Source of the DNA: Phyto melanocephala
Lineage: Eukaryota; Arthropoda; Insecta; Diptera; Rhinophoridae
Assembly (NCBI GenBank): GCA_941918925.1
Contig: OW799237.1
Span: 51,696,997 to 51,760,996 of the forward strand
Length of the DNA: 64,000 nucleotides
Direction of reading: 5' to 3'
Notes under the pieces: generated by a model
What the model saw: only the letters and a program-made list of their open reading frames with translations
What the model was told of the DNA's origin: nothing
The model's database searches: none
Shown here: positions 10,886 through 21,572 of the stretch, one piece after another
How positions within the stretch are numbered: position 1 is the first letter of the stretch
How the letters are laid out: the number at the start of each line of letters is the position of its first letter
Translations under genes and position numbers: made by a program

Positions 10886-11164
10886 GACAGCGCATAGAGA
10901 AGGAACCTAAGGGTAAAAAAAGCAATTTTCACTTTTTTTTTTGATGTGGACAACATCTGAGCATCGAATGAGACCGATCCCATGCCCCAAAAGTGTTCCC
11001 TCAAAGAGATATGCGCGTTTTATAAAAATGAAGTTGAAGATTTTAAGCGCAAATAAAAAGGGACCTAACGGTAAAATTTATTTATTTAAATTTTTTCCTC
11101 TACTAAATTAACAAAATAACTTGATTTTACGAAACTACATAAAATTTACTTTTTACTACATTAA

Positions 11165-11936
11165 AAAAAATGGTGGGGGTATATTCATTTTGTCATTCCG
11201 TTTGTAACACAGCGAAATATCCATTTTAGACCCCATAAAGTATATATATTCTGAATCGGGGTTTGATTTTATGATGATCTAGCTATGTTCGTCCGTCTGT
11301 TGAAAGCACGATAGAAGTCGCACCGAAAAAGATAGGGGGCTCAAATTTTGGCAGAATCTTTCCTATAGACAAGGTTTGTTTGGTATTGAAAATGGGCTAA
11401 ATCGGAATTTTAGGAAGAGAGTTAGAGCTCGTAAAGCATGAGTAGGTCGAAAAAACCGTGTCCTTCGAACGTCGAATAAAATGGAATTGTGTCCAAACGC
11501 ATTAACGTAGAGTCATGAAACTTCGAATATATATTTTCTGAGTAAAAACAATATTTTTCCCCGAAAATTGCCTAAATATATGTATTAGGAAAAGAGTTAT
11601 AGATCAAAATGTACGAAAATTTATACCGCACAGTGTATTTTTCGGTATATTTAAAAACAAAAACGACATAAAAGCAACAAAATTGGATGTACGACTCTGA
11701 AATTTTGCGCACATGGCTTTTTGGTCAAATGCTTTGTTCTAATGGAAAATAAACGTCTTATCTCAAACTTATATAATTTCTCAACGAATAAAGATTTTAT
11801 AATAATAAAGGACTATATTTAAACACCTAAGTTGCATTCATTATTAGAAATAATTTCGACACGCCTACTATAACGCCCACTTTTCACGTTATCCACTGTT
11901 AATGAAATTTAAAAGCTCATAAAACCGACAAAAATC
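11165..11936 (+). mobile_element. DINE-1-like Helentron, subfamily C, truncated
   Basis: Starts within the terminal palindrome (ATGGTGGGGGTATATTC), then CCCCATAAAGTATATATATT and CTAGCTATGTTCGTCCGTCTG. It matches the more complete copy at 27481-29554 through ACGCCCACTTTTCACGTTAT and AAAGCTCATAAAACCG. The 3' hairpin end is missing; subfamily B follows directly. Confidence 0.75.
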
Positions 11937-12353
11937 ACCTGTGGTGTACAAGGGTATATATAGCTTTGTCATCCCGTTTGTAATTTCTACAATTTTCATT
12001 TCCGACGCCATAAAGTATATATTTTCTGAAAGCTTATGAATAGTGAAGTCGATTGAGCCCTAACCGTCTGCCCGTGTGGTGGTTGAAATCAATTTTTAGA
12101 AGCAACTATATGTTCCTCAGATCCGAGTATCGTATCAATCTTTTGGAAATATCCAAAAATGAATCGCTATTGAAATTCAGCACAATCGCCCCATATTTTT
12201 CTGAGATATGAGCAAAAAACCACGAACACCTCGTTTTTTTTCACAATTACAACAACAACATACATACATATATACTGGTTAGAGTAAAAATGGCATTGAA
12301 TCCCAGCTGAGCCGAAAAAAAAAATTTTTATTTTATGTATTATTTATATTATT

Positions 12354-13112
12354 ATACCCTTCACACAGTGAAAAAGGGTATATATAGGTTTGTCATTCCG
12401 TGTGAAATTTCTACGATTTTAACTTCCGACCCCATAAAGTATATATTTTCTGAAAGCTTATGAATAGGGCAGTCGATTAAGCCCTGTCAGTCTGTCCGTG
12501 TGTATGTTGAAATCAACTTTTTGAAGCCCCCCGACATAGGTTGGACCCGGGTAAGGTATTAAGATATCAGAAATATTCGGGAGTAGATCGGTATTGAAAA
12601 TCAGAAACATCGGTACATAAACAACTGAGATATGAGCAAAAACCCACGACCACCTCGATTCTTTTTTCACAAAAACAACATTACAACAACAACATACATA
12701 CATACAAACGTGTATACTGGTTAGAGAAAACGTGGCATCGAATCCCAGCTGAGCCAAAAAAAAATTTTTTTTAATTTTTTAAAAAAATTTTTTTTAATTT
12801 TTTTTATATTTCTTTTTTTATTTCTTATTTAATATATTATTTATATTTTTATTATTATTTTTTTTAATTTTTTTTTATTTTTTTTGTTTTATATATAATA
12901 ATTATAATTATATATAATAATTTTTTTTTAATTTTTTTTAAATTTTTTTTAAATTTATACATACGTGAATTTATAATTTTACAATGGGATGTTTTTATAT
13001 ATTTATGTACGTATTTCATATAGGATGAACGGTGACACAAACTACTGTTATTTCATGACTACACGTTGTGAAGGGTATATAAGATTCGGCACGGCCGAAT
13101 ATAACACTCTTA
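12354..13112 (+). mobile_element. DINE-1-like Helentron, subfamily A, nested copy
   Basis: Begins ATACCCTTCACACAGTGAAA and carries the CCCCATAAAGTATATATTTT block, CCCCCCGACATAGG and GAGATATGAGCAAAAACC. The tRNA-like CATCGAATCCCAGCTGAGCC and a long A/T tract follow. It ends with the 3' hairpin TTCGGCACGGCCGAA and AACACTCTTATTTT. It sits in the A/T tract of the subfamily B copy. Confidence 0.85.
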
Positions 13113-13274
13113 TTTTTTTTTTATATAATTTTTAAAAATTTTTTTTTTTAATTTTTATAAAACTTTTTTTTTTAATTTTTTTTTATTTTTTTTTTTGTTT
13201 TAAATACATATTTTTTTTTTTTTGAAACATACGTAAACTCAATTTATAATTCTGCAATGGGATGTTTTGTATAT

Positions 13275-15069
13275 GGGTCAATTTCAAAAAAAAACGTACA
13301 CATCGAGTTTTTTTTTTTGCTTCTTTTTAAAGTTTTTTCAATTCGCCGGTAGGAGTGGTCAATTTATGTAGAAATTGATGAGGATTCCGGTGGTACTTTT
13401 AGGCTCTCAAAAAGATCAATATTTTTTGAATTTTTTTAGGTTTTCTATGATTTCTATCTTGAGCGTCACACACCAAATATGTATAAAAAATAGCTAAAAA
13501 TGCAAAAATATTTGAAATTCAAGCTTACTACGATGTTCTTTTGTTTCTAAAGATTGACTTTTGCGAAAATCACCTTTTCGATTATAAACACAAAATCACG
13601 ATTCACCTTGATTTTTAATTTTTTTTTTAAAGTGACTAGTTATTTTTAAATTTTAAGATGCAAATATTTAAATTTTTTGTAAAATAAGACTTGAACTTAG
13701 AGGTTACTTGCAAAGTAATAGGCTTGTAACAATTAATTTAAAAAATTAAATTTTAAATTTATAAGCGTTTTAAGGAAAAAAAACTAAGTGTGGCGCTCAA
13801 AATATTTTGTGACGCTCAAGAGATTTTGTTGCACGTAAACAAGAAATAATGCCAAATTTAAAATTTTCATACAAAACTAATCATATACATATTCTTTGAT
13901 GTCTTTAACAAAAATGGAAAAAAGGAAGTAATTCTTGAAGAAACTTAGACACATATGTTAATAATTGACGCAAAACAATAACTTAACTTAATTTAATTTA
14001 TAAATTTTCATTCGAACTCTTATTCTGAATCTGTATAAACTTTATGAAATGACAAGCGACTTTGTTTTTTTTTATTCTCATTAATTTTTACCACTTTCGA
14101 ATTAAGCACGATTAAACTCAAATATACCACGATTATACCTTTCTTTCTTCTTTCTTTTATATTCGTCATTACGCGCTTTATCGAGCTATATCTTCTCTCG
14201 ATATCTTTATGCTCATTCAGCCGCCATTAATTTTGTTGTTTTACTCTTAAAAATTAAAAAAAAAAATTATAATTTAGCATTTTAAGCTATGAAGCAATAT
14301 ATATCAAAAGTGATGCTCATGAAATATTTGCCTATTCTGGTTTTTTTTCGTATGCAATTTATTTCTCAAACTCACAAATTATAAAAAAATGAGTTAAAAC
14401 CATGTAAACAATGATTATCAACTTCAATTTTTAATACTTAATATATTCACTTTTAAAAAATTAGCGTGACGCTCATGAAATTTTATCGCGCCCTTACCAT
14501 GGTGTTCACAAAAACTACGCAAATGCACACTTTTTTACAAAGATTTTTTTTCGCTTTTTCACTTTTGTAATAATTAAGGTTTGTACTTTCCTTACGTTAT
14601 TTGCTTTATTTAAATGCAAATTGAAAACTAGTAATATTACTTCAATTTTAAAAAATGTGACGCTCAATGCAAATTGTGGGGACAACCTTTCTTTGCAACA
14701 CCAAATTCGCACTAATTCAGTTTTGACGACTATAACAAATGAAATCATAAGAAAGAAACTCAATAATTCAAAAACTGTTATTAAATGTTGCATATTTCCT
14801 TTTTTCTGGATTTTATTTAATTTTGTTTACTAAAAATTCTAACGGGGGACACATGCTTTTGTATGGAAGGAGTCCGAGGGAGAAACAAAACACCATTCTG
14901 AATAAACAAAAAAACAAACATACAAATTTGAGAATTACGTTTTTTTGTTACATATTTCTCGCTGATCACTCTCAAATTTTTTATTTTTTTTTGTTGTTTT
15001 TTTTTACCTAAAATAGTAGTGTAAAGTGCGGGGACACAAAAATTTCTTTTTTTTTTTTTAAATTGACCC
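13275..15069. mobile_element. Unclassified DNA transposon, GGGTCAATTT termini, ATAT target duplication
   Basis: Terminal inverted repeats GGGTCAATTT at 13275-13284 and AAATTGACCC at 15060-15069 are each followed inward by an A-rich (or T-rich) run. Both flanks are ATAT (13271-13274 and 15070-15073), consistent with a 4-bp duplication, and the interrupted DINE reads through once the insert is removed. The interior has no coding frame of note but carries six or more copies of a GTGACGCTCA-type motif (see findings). Non-autonomous; superfamily unknown. Confidence 0.75.
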
Positions 15070-15186
15070 ATATGTTTGTACGTATTTCATATGAAATGAA
15101 TGGTGATACAAACAATTGTTATTGCATGACTACACGTTGTGAAGGGTATATAAGATTTGACACGGCCGAATATAGCACTTTTACTT

Positions 15187-15676
15187 GTTCACTGTGTGAA
15201 GGGTATACAAAAATTGCGACAATGATTTATAAATACGGTCATACTTTCCTGTTGGTAAAACAAAGTCAATCGTTTTTATTTATTTGCTTTTGAGTACTCA
15301 AAAAAAGAAATATTTGGGTAAAAGAGAGATTAGAAAAGAGAAAAGAATATGATGCGTATGAGAGAACTTTGCGCGAATTCGATGAAGTCGAAAATCAAAA
15401 TTTTATTTTTAAAAATTATGTGAGAATATACATACATACATGCAGGGTACACTTATACAAGGTGGCGGTGCCAGCCCAGCTGACTATTTTTTTGTGTTCT
15501 GGAGAATGTCAAACTACATATTTAAAAAAATTATTTCAACTTCGGAAATTGTCAAACTTCATACATAAAAAAAGAGAGACAAAAATTTCTCTCCTTTACG
15601 CTATCACCTTATGTAATTACACCATGCATACATGTAAGCAAAATTCAATGGTCATCAAGATATCATTGTATTTTAA
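15187..15676. other. Unassigned DNA
   Basis: Apart from the DINE terminus fragment at 15187-15207 nothing is recognised. A 131-codon open frame at 15369-15764 runs into the antisense of a DINE end and has no domain signature, so I do not call it a gene. Confidence 0.4.
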
Positions 15677-15845
15677 ACAAGTAAGAGTGCTATATTCGGC
15701 CATGCCGAATCTTATATACCCTTCACAACGTGTAGTCCCATATGAAATAAGTACATACATTTAAAAAACATACATATATAAAAACATCCCATTGTAAAAT
15801 TGTAAATTTACGTATGTATGTTAAAAAAATAAAATAAAAAAATAA
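15677..15845 (-). mobile_element. DINE-1-like 3' fragment
   Basis: In plus orientation: ACAAGTAAGAGTGCTATATT, the hairpin TTCGGCCATGCCGAA, TATATACCCTTCACAACGTG and ACATCCCATTGTAAAATTGT. It is cut off in the A/T tract where the next inverted-repeat element starts. Confidence 0.75.
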
Positions 15846-16165
15846 AATTATATTTATTTGGTTGTTGGGTTTAAGCTGGTTTATATGCATTTCACTAGTG
15901 CTTATGCCAGATCATCAGTAAACCTTTATCCAAATTCTTGAAAAAGTTTAAAATTATATATTATATATATTTAAATTCTCATTAACAAAATTAGAATTCA
16001 AAAATAAAACAAAAAACAACTATAAAAAACTTTTTCAAAAACCCAACCAACAATTTTTCAATTTTAATTTATTTTATTTTTCTAATCCCTAAGCATCCCT
16101 AATCCATAAGCACCAGTGAAATGCATATAAACCAGCTTAAACCCAACAACCAAATAAATATAATT
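15846..16165. mobile_element. 320-bp foldback MITE with 61-bp arms
   Basis: The arms 15846-15906 and 16105-16165 are inverted copies with a single mismatch seen (CACTAGTGC against CACTGGTGC). They contain TTTGGTTGTTGGGTTTAAGC and GGTTTATATGCATTTCAC. Secondary pairing (AAAAAGTTT with AAACTTTTT) occurs within the 198-bp loop. No coding capacity and no clear target duplication. Confidence 0.85.
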
Positions 16166-16541
16166 GAACAATTATGGGAGCATATCCTAAATAATTTAGT
16201 AAATTAAAAAAATTAAAAATAAAAAAAAAATTAAGACCCTTTTAAATATTTTTTTTTATTTAGAAATTACTTCTGTTATATATCTAATGTTTATAAATGT
16301 GAGATAAATTTGCTTCTAATGAGAAAAACAAAAAACCAGAGGCAGTGCCACAAACATGTCTGCAAGTTATTTAGGAGCTTATAAATAAAAATTATCACAA
16401 TTTGTTTTTCGCCTATCAATAATATCTGAAAGTAGAATTGACTAATAACTACCTTAACTAAGATTTATTTTATTAAATTAAATAAAAGTATAGGTTTCCG
16501 CAAGAGTTACCAGAGGAAGATTGAAAAATATTGGAAAAATA
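16166..16541. other. AT-rich DNA, nothing recognised
   Basis: No gene or known repeat was seen. The motif GTTACCAGAGGAAGATTGAAA appears at 16506 and again at 16551, marking the edge of the following duplication. Confidence 0.4.
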
Positions 16542-18368
16542 TTGTGAGCAGAGTTACCAGAGGAAGATTGAAAAAAGCTGTTATTTTCCTTAAGAGTTGT
16601 TACATTCAGCATAAGGTATTGCATTTAAAATTATTTCTTAATGGAAATAAATAAATGTAATTTATATGGACATTTGTATGAATGTATCTAGGTATTTATG
16701 TGAAAAAAATTAATTTTTACACAACAACGAATTTGAAGTTTATTGATGTAACCGCTAATCTCCCAACGGCATGTAGGTAATTTCTTGCATTTGTTTGCAA
16801 GTTTAATTAAAAAAATTAAGAAGAAGTAAAGGTGTAGTCATGCAATAACAATAGTTTGTATCACCATTCATCTCATATGAAATACATACATACTTAAAAA
16901 ACATACATATATAAAAAAAAACATCCCATTGTAAAAAAATAAATTTACGTACATATATAGTTTAATTAAAATAATTAAAAAGTAAACAGTAATAGAGCAT
17001 ACATTATTGAAATTTAAAATATATAATATGTATTAATGTATACTAGGTACTCAATGGGAAAAATACATAAAAATAGATATGTATTTAGTTTAGTTTTTTT
17101 TGCATAGTGCATCGTATTTTGCTAGTCATGATATTTCATATACTACTCATATTGACCATGGAACATTGAAATGTAAGAAAAAAAATTAAGCAAACTCTTT
17201 AATGGTATCGAACTGCGTACCACCAGCTACATAGTCCACTGGCGTACCCACTGCACTACCATCCTATGAATATTTTTACAACTTAAATATACAAAAGTAC
17301 TTGCAACCTAAGTATATGAAGTAAATAACAAATAAAAAACATATACATACATACATACTATTTAAGTATTACCAATATGTATGAATGAATATTCGTATGT
17401 AGGTTTCTTACACACACACACGCTACGTTGAATCAAAGTTATAGCTGTTGTTACGCTGTTATCTCTAGCAGCGAAAGCCGCGGTGACATTTTGTTTTCTT
17501 TAAATATTTTGAGCAGAGTTACCTGAGGAAGATTGAAAAATATTGCGAGCAGACTTACCAGAGGAAGATTGAAAAAAGCTGTTATTTTCCTTAAGAGTTG
17601 TTGCATTCAGCATAAGGTATTGCATTTAAAATTATTTCTTAATGGAAATAAATAAATGTAATTTATATGGACATTTGTATGAATGTATCTAGGTATTTAT
17701 GTGAAAAAAATTAATTTTTACACAACAACGAATTTGAAGTTTATTGATGTAACCGCTAATCTCCCAACGGCATGTAGGTAATTTCTTGCATTTGTTTGCA
17801 AGTTTAATTAAAAAAATTAAGAAGAAGTAAAGGTGTAGTCATGCAATAACAATAGTTTGTATCACCATTCATCTCATATAAAATACGTACATACTTAAAA
17901 AACATACATATATAAAAATAACATCCCATTGTAAAAAAATAAATTTACGTACATATATAGTTTAATTAAAATAATTAAAAAAAGGAAAAAGTAAAGAGTA
18001 ATAGAGCATACATTATTGAAATTTAAAATATATAATATGTATTAACGTATACTACGTACTCAATGGGAAAAATACATAAAAATAGATATGTATTTAGTTT
18101 AGCTTTTTTTTTTCATAGTGCATCGTATTTTGCTAGTCATGATATTTCATATACTACTCATATTGACAATGGAACATTAAAATGTTTAAAAAAAATAAAA
18201 AAAAATATTCTGCAAACACTTCAAGGGTATCGAACAGCGTACCTCCAGACTCATGGTTCAGTGGTGTACCCACTACACTACCATCCCATGAATGTTTTTG
18301 CAATTTAAATGTGCAATAGTACTTGCAACCTATATGAGGTTCATACAAAATAAAAAACATATACATAC
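16542..18368. repeat. Tandem duplication, unit about 1.0 kb (second unit continues at 21079-21241)
   Basis: Unit 1 is about 16542-17540 and unit 2 is 17541-18368 plus 21079-21241. Shared landmarks are AGCTGTTATTTTCCTTAAGA, CTAATCTCCCAACGGCATGT, TGCATCGTATTTTGC-type sequence, a (CATA)n run and CTCTAGCAGCGAAAGCCGCG. Each unit contains an antisense DINE 3' fragment (16829-16960 and 17829-17960). Sequence differences are few percent or less by eye. The 2.7-kb transposon in unit 2 must have arrived after the duplication, since unit 1 lacks it. Confidence 0.88.
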
Positions 18369-21078
18369 TAGACCGGTCCTTATTTTATTTTTTTTGAATT
18401 TGTATCACGGCAAGCACTAAAAACATTTCATTTGGTCTCAAAATACCACACAAAAAATTTGAGCAAGATAGGACAATTTTTAGCTGTGTCTCAAAGCACT
18501 CTTTATTTTCACTTGGATTGATTTGCAATTATTGAGTCACATAATTCTTATGGTCTTTCATTTAGTCGTTAATGAAACAGCGACAATCGTACATGTTTAG
18601 TTGATGCCTAAATATTTTTTTCCAAGTTTACACTAATACAACTGCAATACAATTTTATCCATCTTACAAGTATTCAAAGGTGTCAGTTAGTACCCTGCAT
18701 TTTGTTTATGAACAAGTGGAAACATGACCTAAGTGTAGAAAAATCAAACAAATAAGTGTTTGCAGTGCTCAAAAAAAGTAAACCGTGTGCTATGATTAGT
18801 ACAAGACCACTTAAATGAAATTAAATTCAATGAAATTTTTCTTACATTAACTTCTTCCATATTTGAATTTCTCTTATAAGCAAATCCGAGCAAAAAAGAC
18901 TGAAGCGATGGCATCCAAAAGACTTCGATCAGATGATGATATTATGTTAATTGGCGCAATTGATCATCAAATTGCTGGAGCTAAATTACCATCAAGAAAA
19001 CAAGTGCTACAATTACTATTTGATAATTTGCGAATAGTTGGGTTAAAAGTGCTAGATTAGTTGTTGCTAAGGTTAGTAAATTTTGGCAAACAGCACGAAT
19101 TCCAACATACTACGAAAAACACTCCATTCAGAAACTGGAAAAGTTATACAATGAGTGGAGATCTATCATAAAGAATCATAGTCGAAAAACTGAAACTCAA
19201 AACAAGATCGAAACTGAATTTCAAGAGAAATTGGATGATTTATTCGATATCGCACACGCAGACGCATTCGAATTAAAAAAAATACAAGAGGACAAAGATT
19301 TTTTATTAAAGCAGCGAGAAAAAGGAAGACCAGGTTGTATGGTAGGAACAGAAAAATTGTCACGCAAAAAGAAAAGCGAAAAGCAATACATAAAGAACAA
19401 GAAAACCAGCGTAAAATAAAAAAAGATAAACGAAAAGGGTTATATGAACAACAGGCTCAAAGATGTATACAAATTTTTAAAAATATAATATATATTGCTA
19501 TACAACCGGTTGTTTAACTTTGACGACATTAACGATATTGAAGTTGTAGCATCACAGTCAGCAGAAAATGTAAAAGTGAATGAATGTAGCAAAACCCCAC
19601 CAGGCATATTAAGAGGTAAAACTGAATTTTTTACACCAAGATTGCTTTCAACTTTGGATAAGTGGAGAATCTCTGATGTGCTGCAGTTCATGTCCTAAGT
19701 GCAACTGCTGACGCGTTAGGCCATCATATCGAAGATCTTATACTAAATCGTTCATCAATTAGACGAATACGTCAGAAACGTGCAACAACAGCACAAAACA
19801 TTGTAGCAAACTTTGATGTAAGTAATTTAATATGTGTCCGCACCAGAAGTATTAATTTTTAATAGATTTAGCAAACACTGGATTAATATTGAAAAGACAA
19901 ATCACAAAAGTTACTTAGAAGATGAACACGTTGTTCAAGTATTAACTGCTGAAGAACGTGAACTAATCTTAAATTATTGTCTTGTTAATTTGAAGCAAAC
20001 TCATAGTAGACGCGATTACAAAGAATTATTACAAATAGTTATTACTTTTCTTGGTGGTACGGTCGAATTTTAACACCTTTAGAATACCTTGTGCAACTTC
20101 TCATGCTAGATGATGTCAAAAGCTATTTATACACTTTAAATTTAATTGTTCCGTGATCAATTTAATATGACAAAAAAGATCTGAACGGTAAACGTAGTGT
20201 CTGTCTTTTCATAGTTCGTATTTATGTAAAAGCCTGGTTTAGATGCACCAAAGCAATTGAAGCACCAAATCAAGACCTAAATTTAATAAAAAAATATAAG
20301 TGCTTATCCTGAACAAGACATAGCTTTTGTTTTGTTACAAAAAGTAAGCAATTACTTATGGTATTTGTCTGAAGAAGCAGTCGATCTTTCATTTTTCGAT
20401 CCTAATGTTAGTGTTGATATTAAGAGAAAAATGGTTAAAGCAATTAATGTTCAAGAAAATAAAGAAAAATGCAAGCGGATAATAAGCTAATCCAACAAAT
20501 ATTCTTCAAACATAATCACAAAAAGATTAAAGCAATTTTGTAAATTCAAACACACACGCGTTCTTTGTTCAAAAGAATATTTGCAAGTCGATCCATCGGA
20601 TTGGAATGAAAGATTTGACTATGCTCAAGCATCTCAAAATTGTCAAAACTTATCTGTAGTAAACGATGCTGCTGATAGAGGTGCCAAATTCATTACAGAT
20701 TATGACAATAAATTAACACACAATGAAGAAGAGAAACAATTCCTTTTTCAAGTGGTCAAAGAATATATGTAATATGAATTATCCCACTTTCAAAAAGTCT
20801 TCACTATTACACTAAATTTATATTAATATCTAATTCATAGAAATATTTTATTTTAATGTTCATTTTTCAAATAATTTTTAATAAAATATTAAAAAATAAT
20901 TTTTTTTGTCTTATTTCTAATAATGAATAAAAATAGTTGCTTGAGCCACGGCTAAAAATTATCCGATCGTGGTAAAATTTTTTTTTGTGCTTTTTAATAC
21001 TAAATGAAATATTTTTAGCGTTTGCCCCGATATAAATTCGAGAAAATAAATTTCTTCATGTATATAAGGACCGGTCTA
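18369..21078 (+). mobile_element. 2.7-kb DNA transposon with TAGACCGGTCC termini
   Basis: TAGACCGGTCCTTAT at 18369 is mirrored by ATAAGGACCGGTCTA ending at 21078. Beyond that, about 45 bp further in, a second inverted similarity is visible (GGCAAGCACTAAAAACATTT against GGCAAACGCTAAAAATATTT). The flanks are ATACATAC on both sides (18361-18368 and 21079-21086), an apparent 8-bp duplication, though the site is a CATA microsatellite so a shorter duplication cannot be excluded. It carries a decayed transposase-like gene (18908-20772). Confidence 0.85.
18908..20772 (+). pseudogene. Decayed transposase-like gene
   Basis: Starts MASKRLRSDDDIMLIGAIDH at 18908. Further fragments in shifting frames are KLYNEWRS, DDLFDIAHADAFELKKIQED, FLLKQREKGRPGCMVG, FFTPRLLSTLDKWRISD, INRSSIRR-like LILNRSSIRRIRQ, APEVLIFNRFSKHWINIEKT, VKAWFRCTKAIEAPNQD, LSEEAVDLSFFDPNVSV and finally QVDPSDWNERFDYA with VVNDAADRGAKFI. 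From memory this order matches a widespread arthropod and Hydra family of uncharacterised proteins that behave as transposon genes. At least four frame breaks and a missing central portion make it non-functional. The 8-bp flanks hint at a hAT- or P-type mechanism, but I could not place the catalytic residues. Confidence 0.7.
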
Positions 21079-21304
21079 ATACATACATACATACTATTTA
21101 AGTATTAGCAATATGTATGAATGAATATTCGTATGTAGGTTTTTTACACACACACACGCTACGTTGAATCAAAGTTATAGCTGTTGTTAGGCTGTTATCT
21201 CTAGCAGCGAAAGCCGCGGTGACATTTTGTTTTCTTTAAATAAATGCGTACATACATACATACTATATGTTTAATTATTCCTTCTTTTTCTTTATAATGA
21301 TTTT

Positions 21305-21572
21305 ATCCGCTCAAAAACGTACCATTGTAAAATTATAAATTGAGTTTATGTGTGTATGTATAAAAAAAATTAATAAATAAAAAATTAAATGGAAATAAAA
21401 AAAAATTTTTTTTTGTCTCAACTGGGATTCGAACCTACGTTCATCCAGTGTGTGTTGTTGTAAAAACAAAAACGAGGTGGTCGTGGTTTTTTGCTCATAT
21501 CTCAGTTGTTTATGTACAGATTTTTCTGATTTTCAATACCGATCTGCTCCCGAATATTTCTGATGTTTTATT
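21305..21572 (-). mobile_element. DINE-1-like middle fragment
   Basis: In plus orientation: AACGTACCATTGTAAAATTA, an A/T tract, CTCAACTGGGATTCGAACC, AACGAGGTGGTCGTGG, TTTGCTCATATCTCAGTTG and CTCCCGAATATTTCTGATG. Both DINE ends are missing; it stops where the next cluster begins. Confidence 0.7.

Larger units (their letters stand above)
11938..15186 (+). mobile_element. DINE-1-like subfamily B copy split by two insertions
   Basis: The 5' half (11938-12353) begins CACCTGTGGTGTACAAGGG and runs to ATCGAATCC-like TTGAATCCCAGCTGAGCC and an A/T tract. The 3' half resumes in the T-rich tract after 13112, runs to ATGGGATGTTTTGTATAT at 13274, and finishes at 15070-15186 with ATGAATGGTGATACAAAC and a degraded hairpin GATTTGACACGGCCGAATAT. 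The interruptions are a subfamily A DINE (12354-13112) and an unclassified transposon (13275-15069). A short CACTGTGTGAAGGGTATA at 15187-15207 is the terminus of yet another DINE. Confidence 0.7.

Noticed and set aside
12458..12757. 99-codon minus-strand open frame (also 41703, 47516, 63634)
   Set aside because: The same translated DINE sequence recurs in every copy; it is repeat DNA without sign of selection.
12735..12760. A tRNA gene at the TCGAATCCCAGCTGAGCC word
   Set aside because: A- and B-box words overlap and no cloverleaf can form; at most a tRNA-derived fragment.
15369..15764. 131-codon open frame
   Set aside because: Its end runs antisense through a DINE terminus and there is no recognisable domain or codon pattern.
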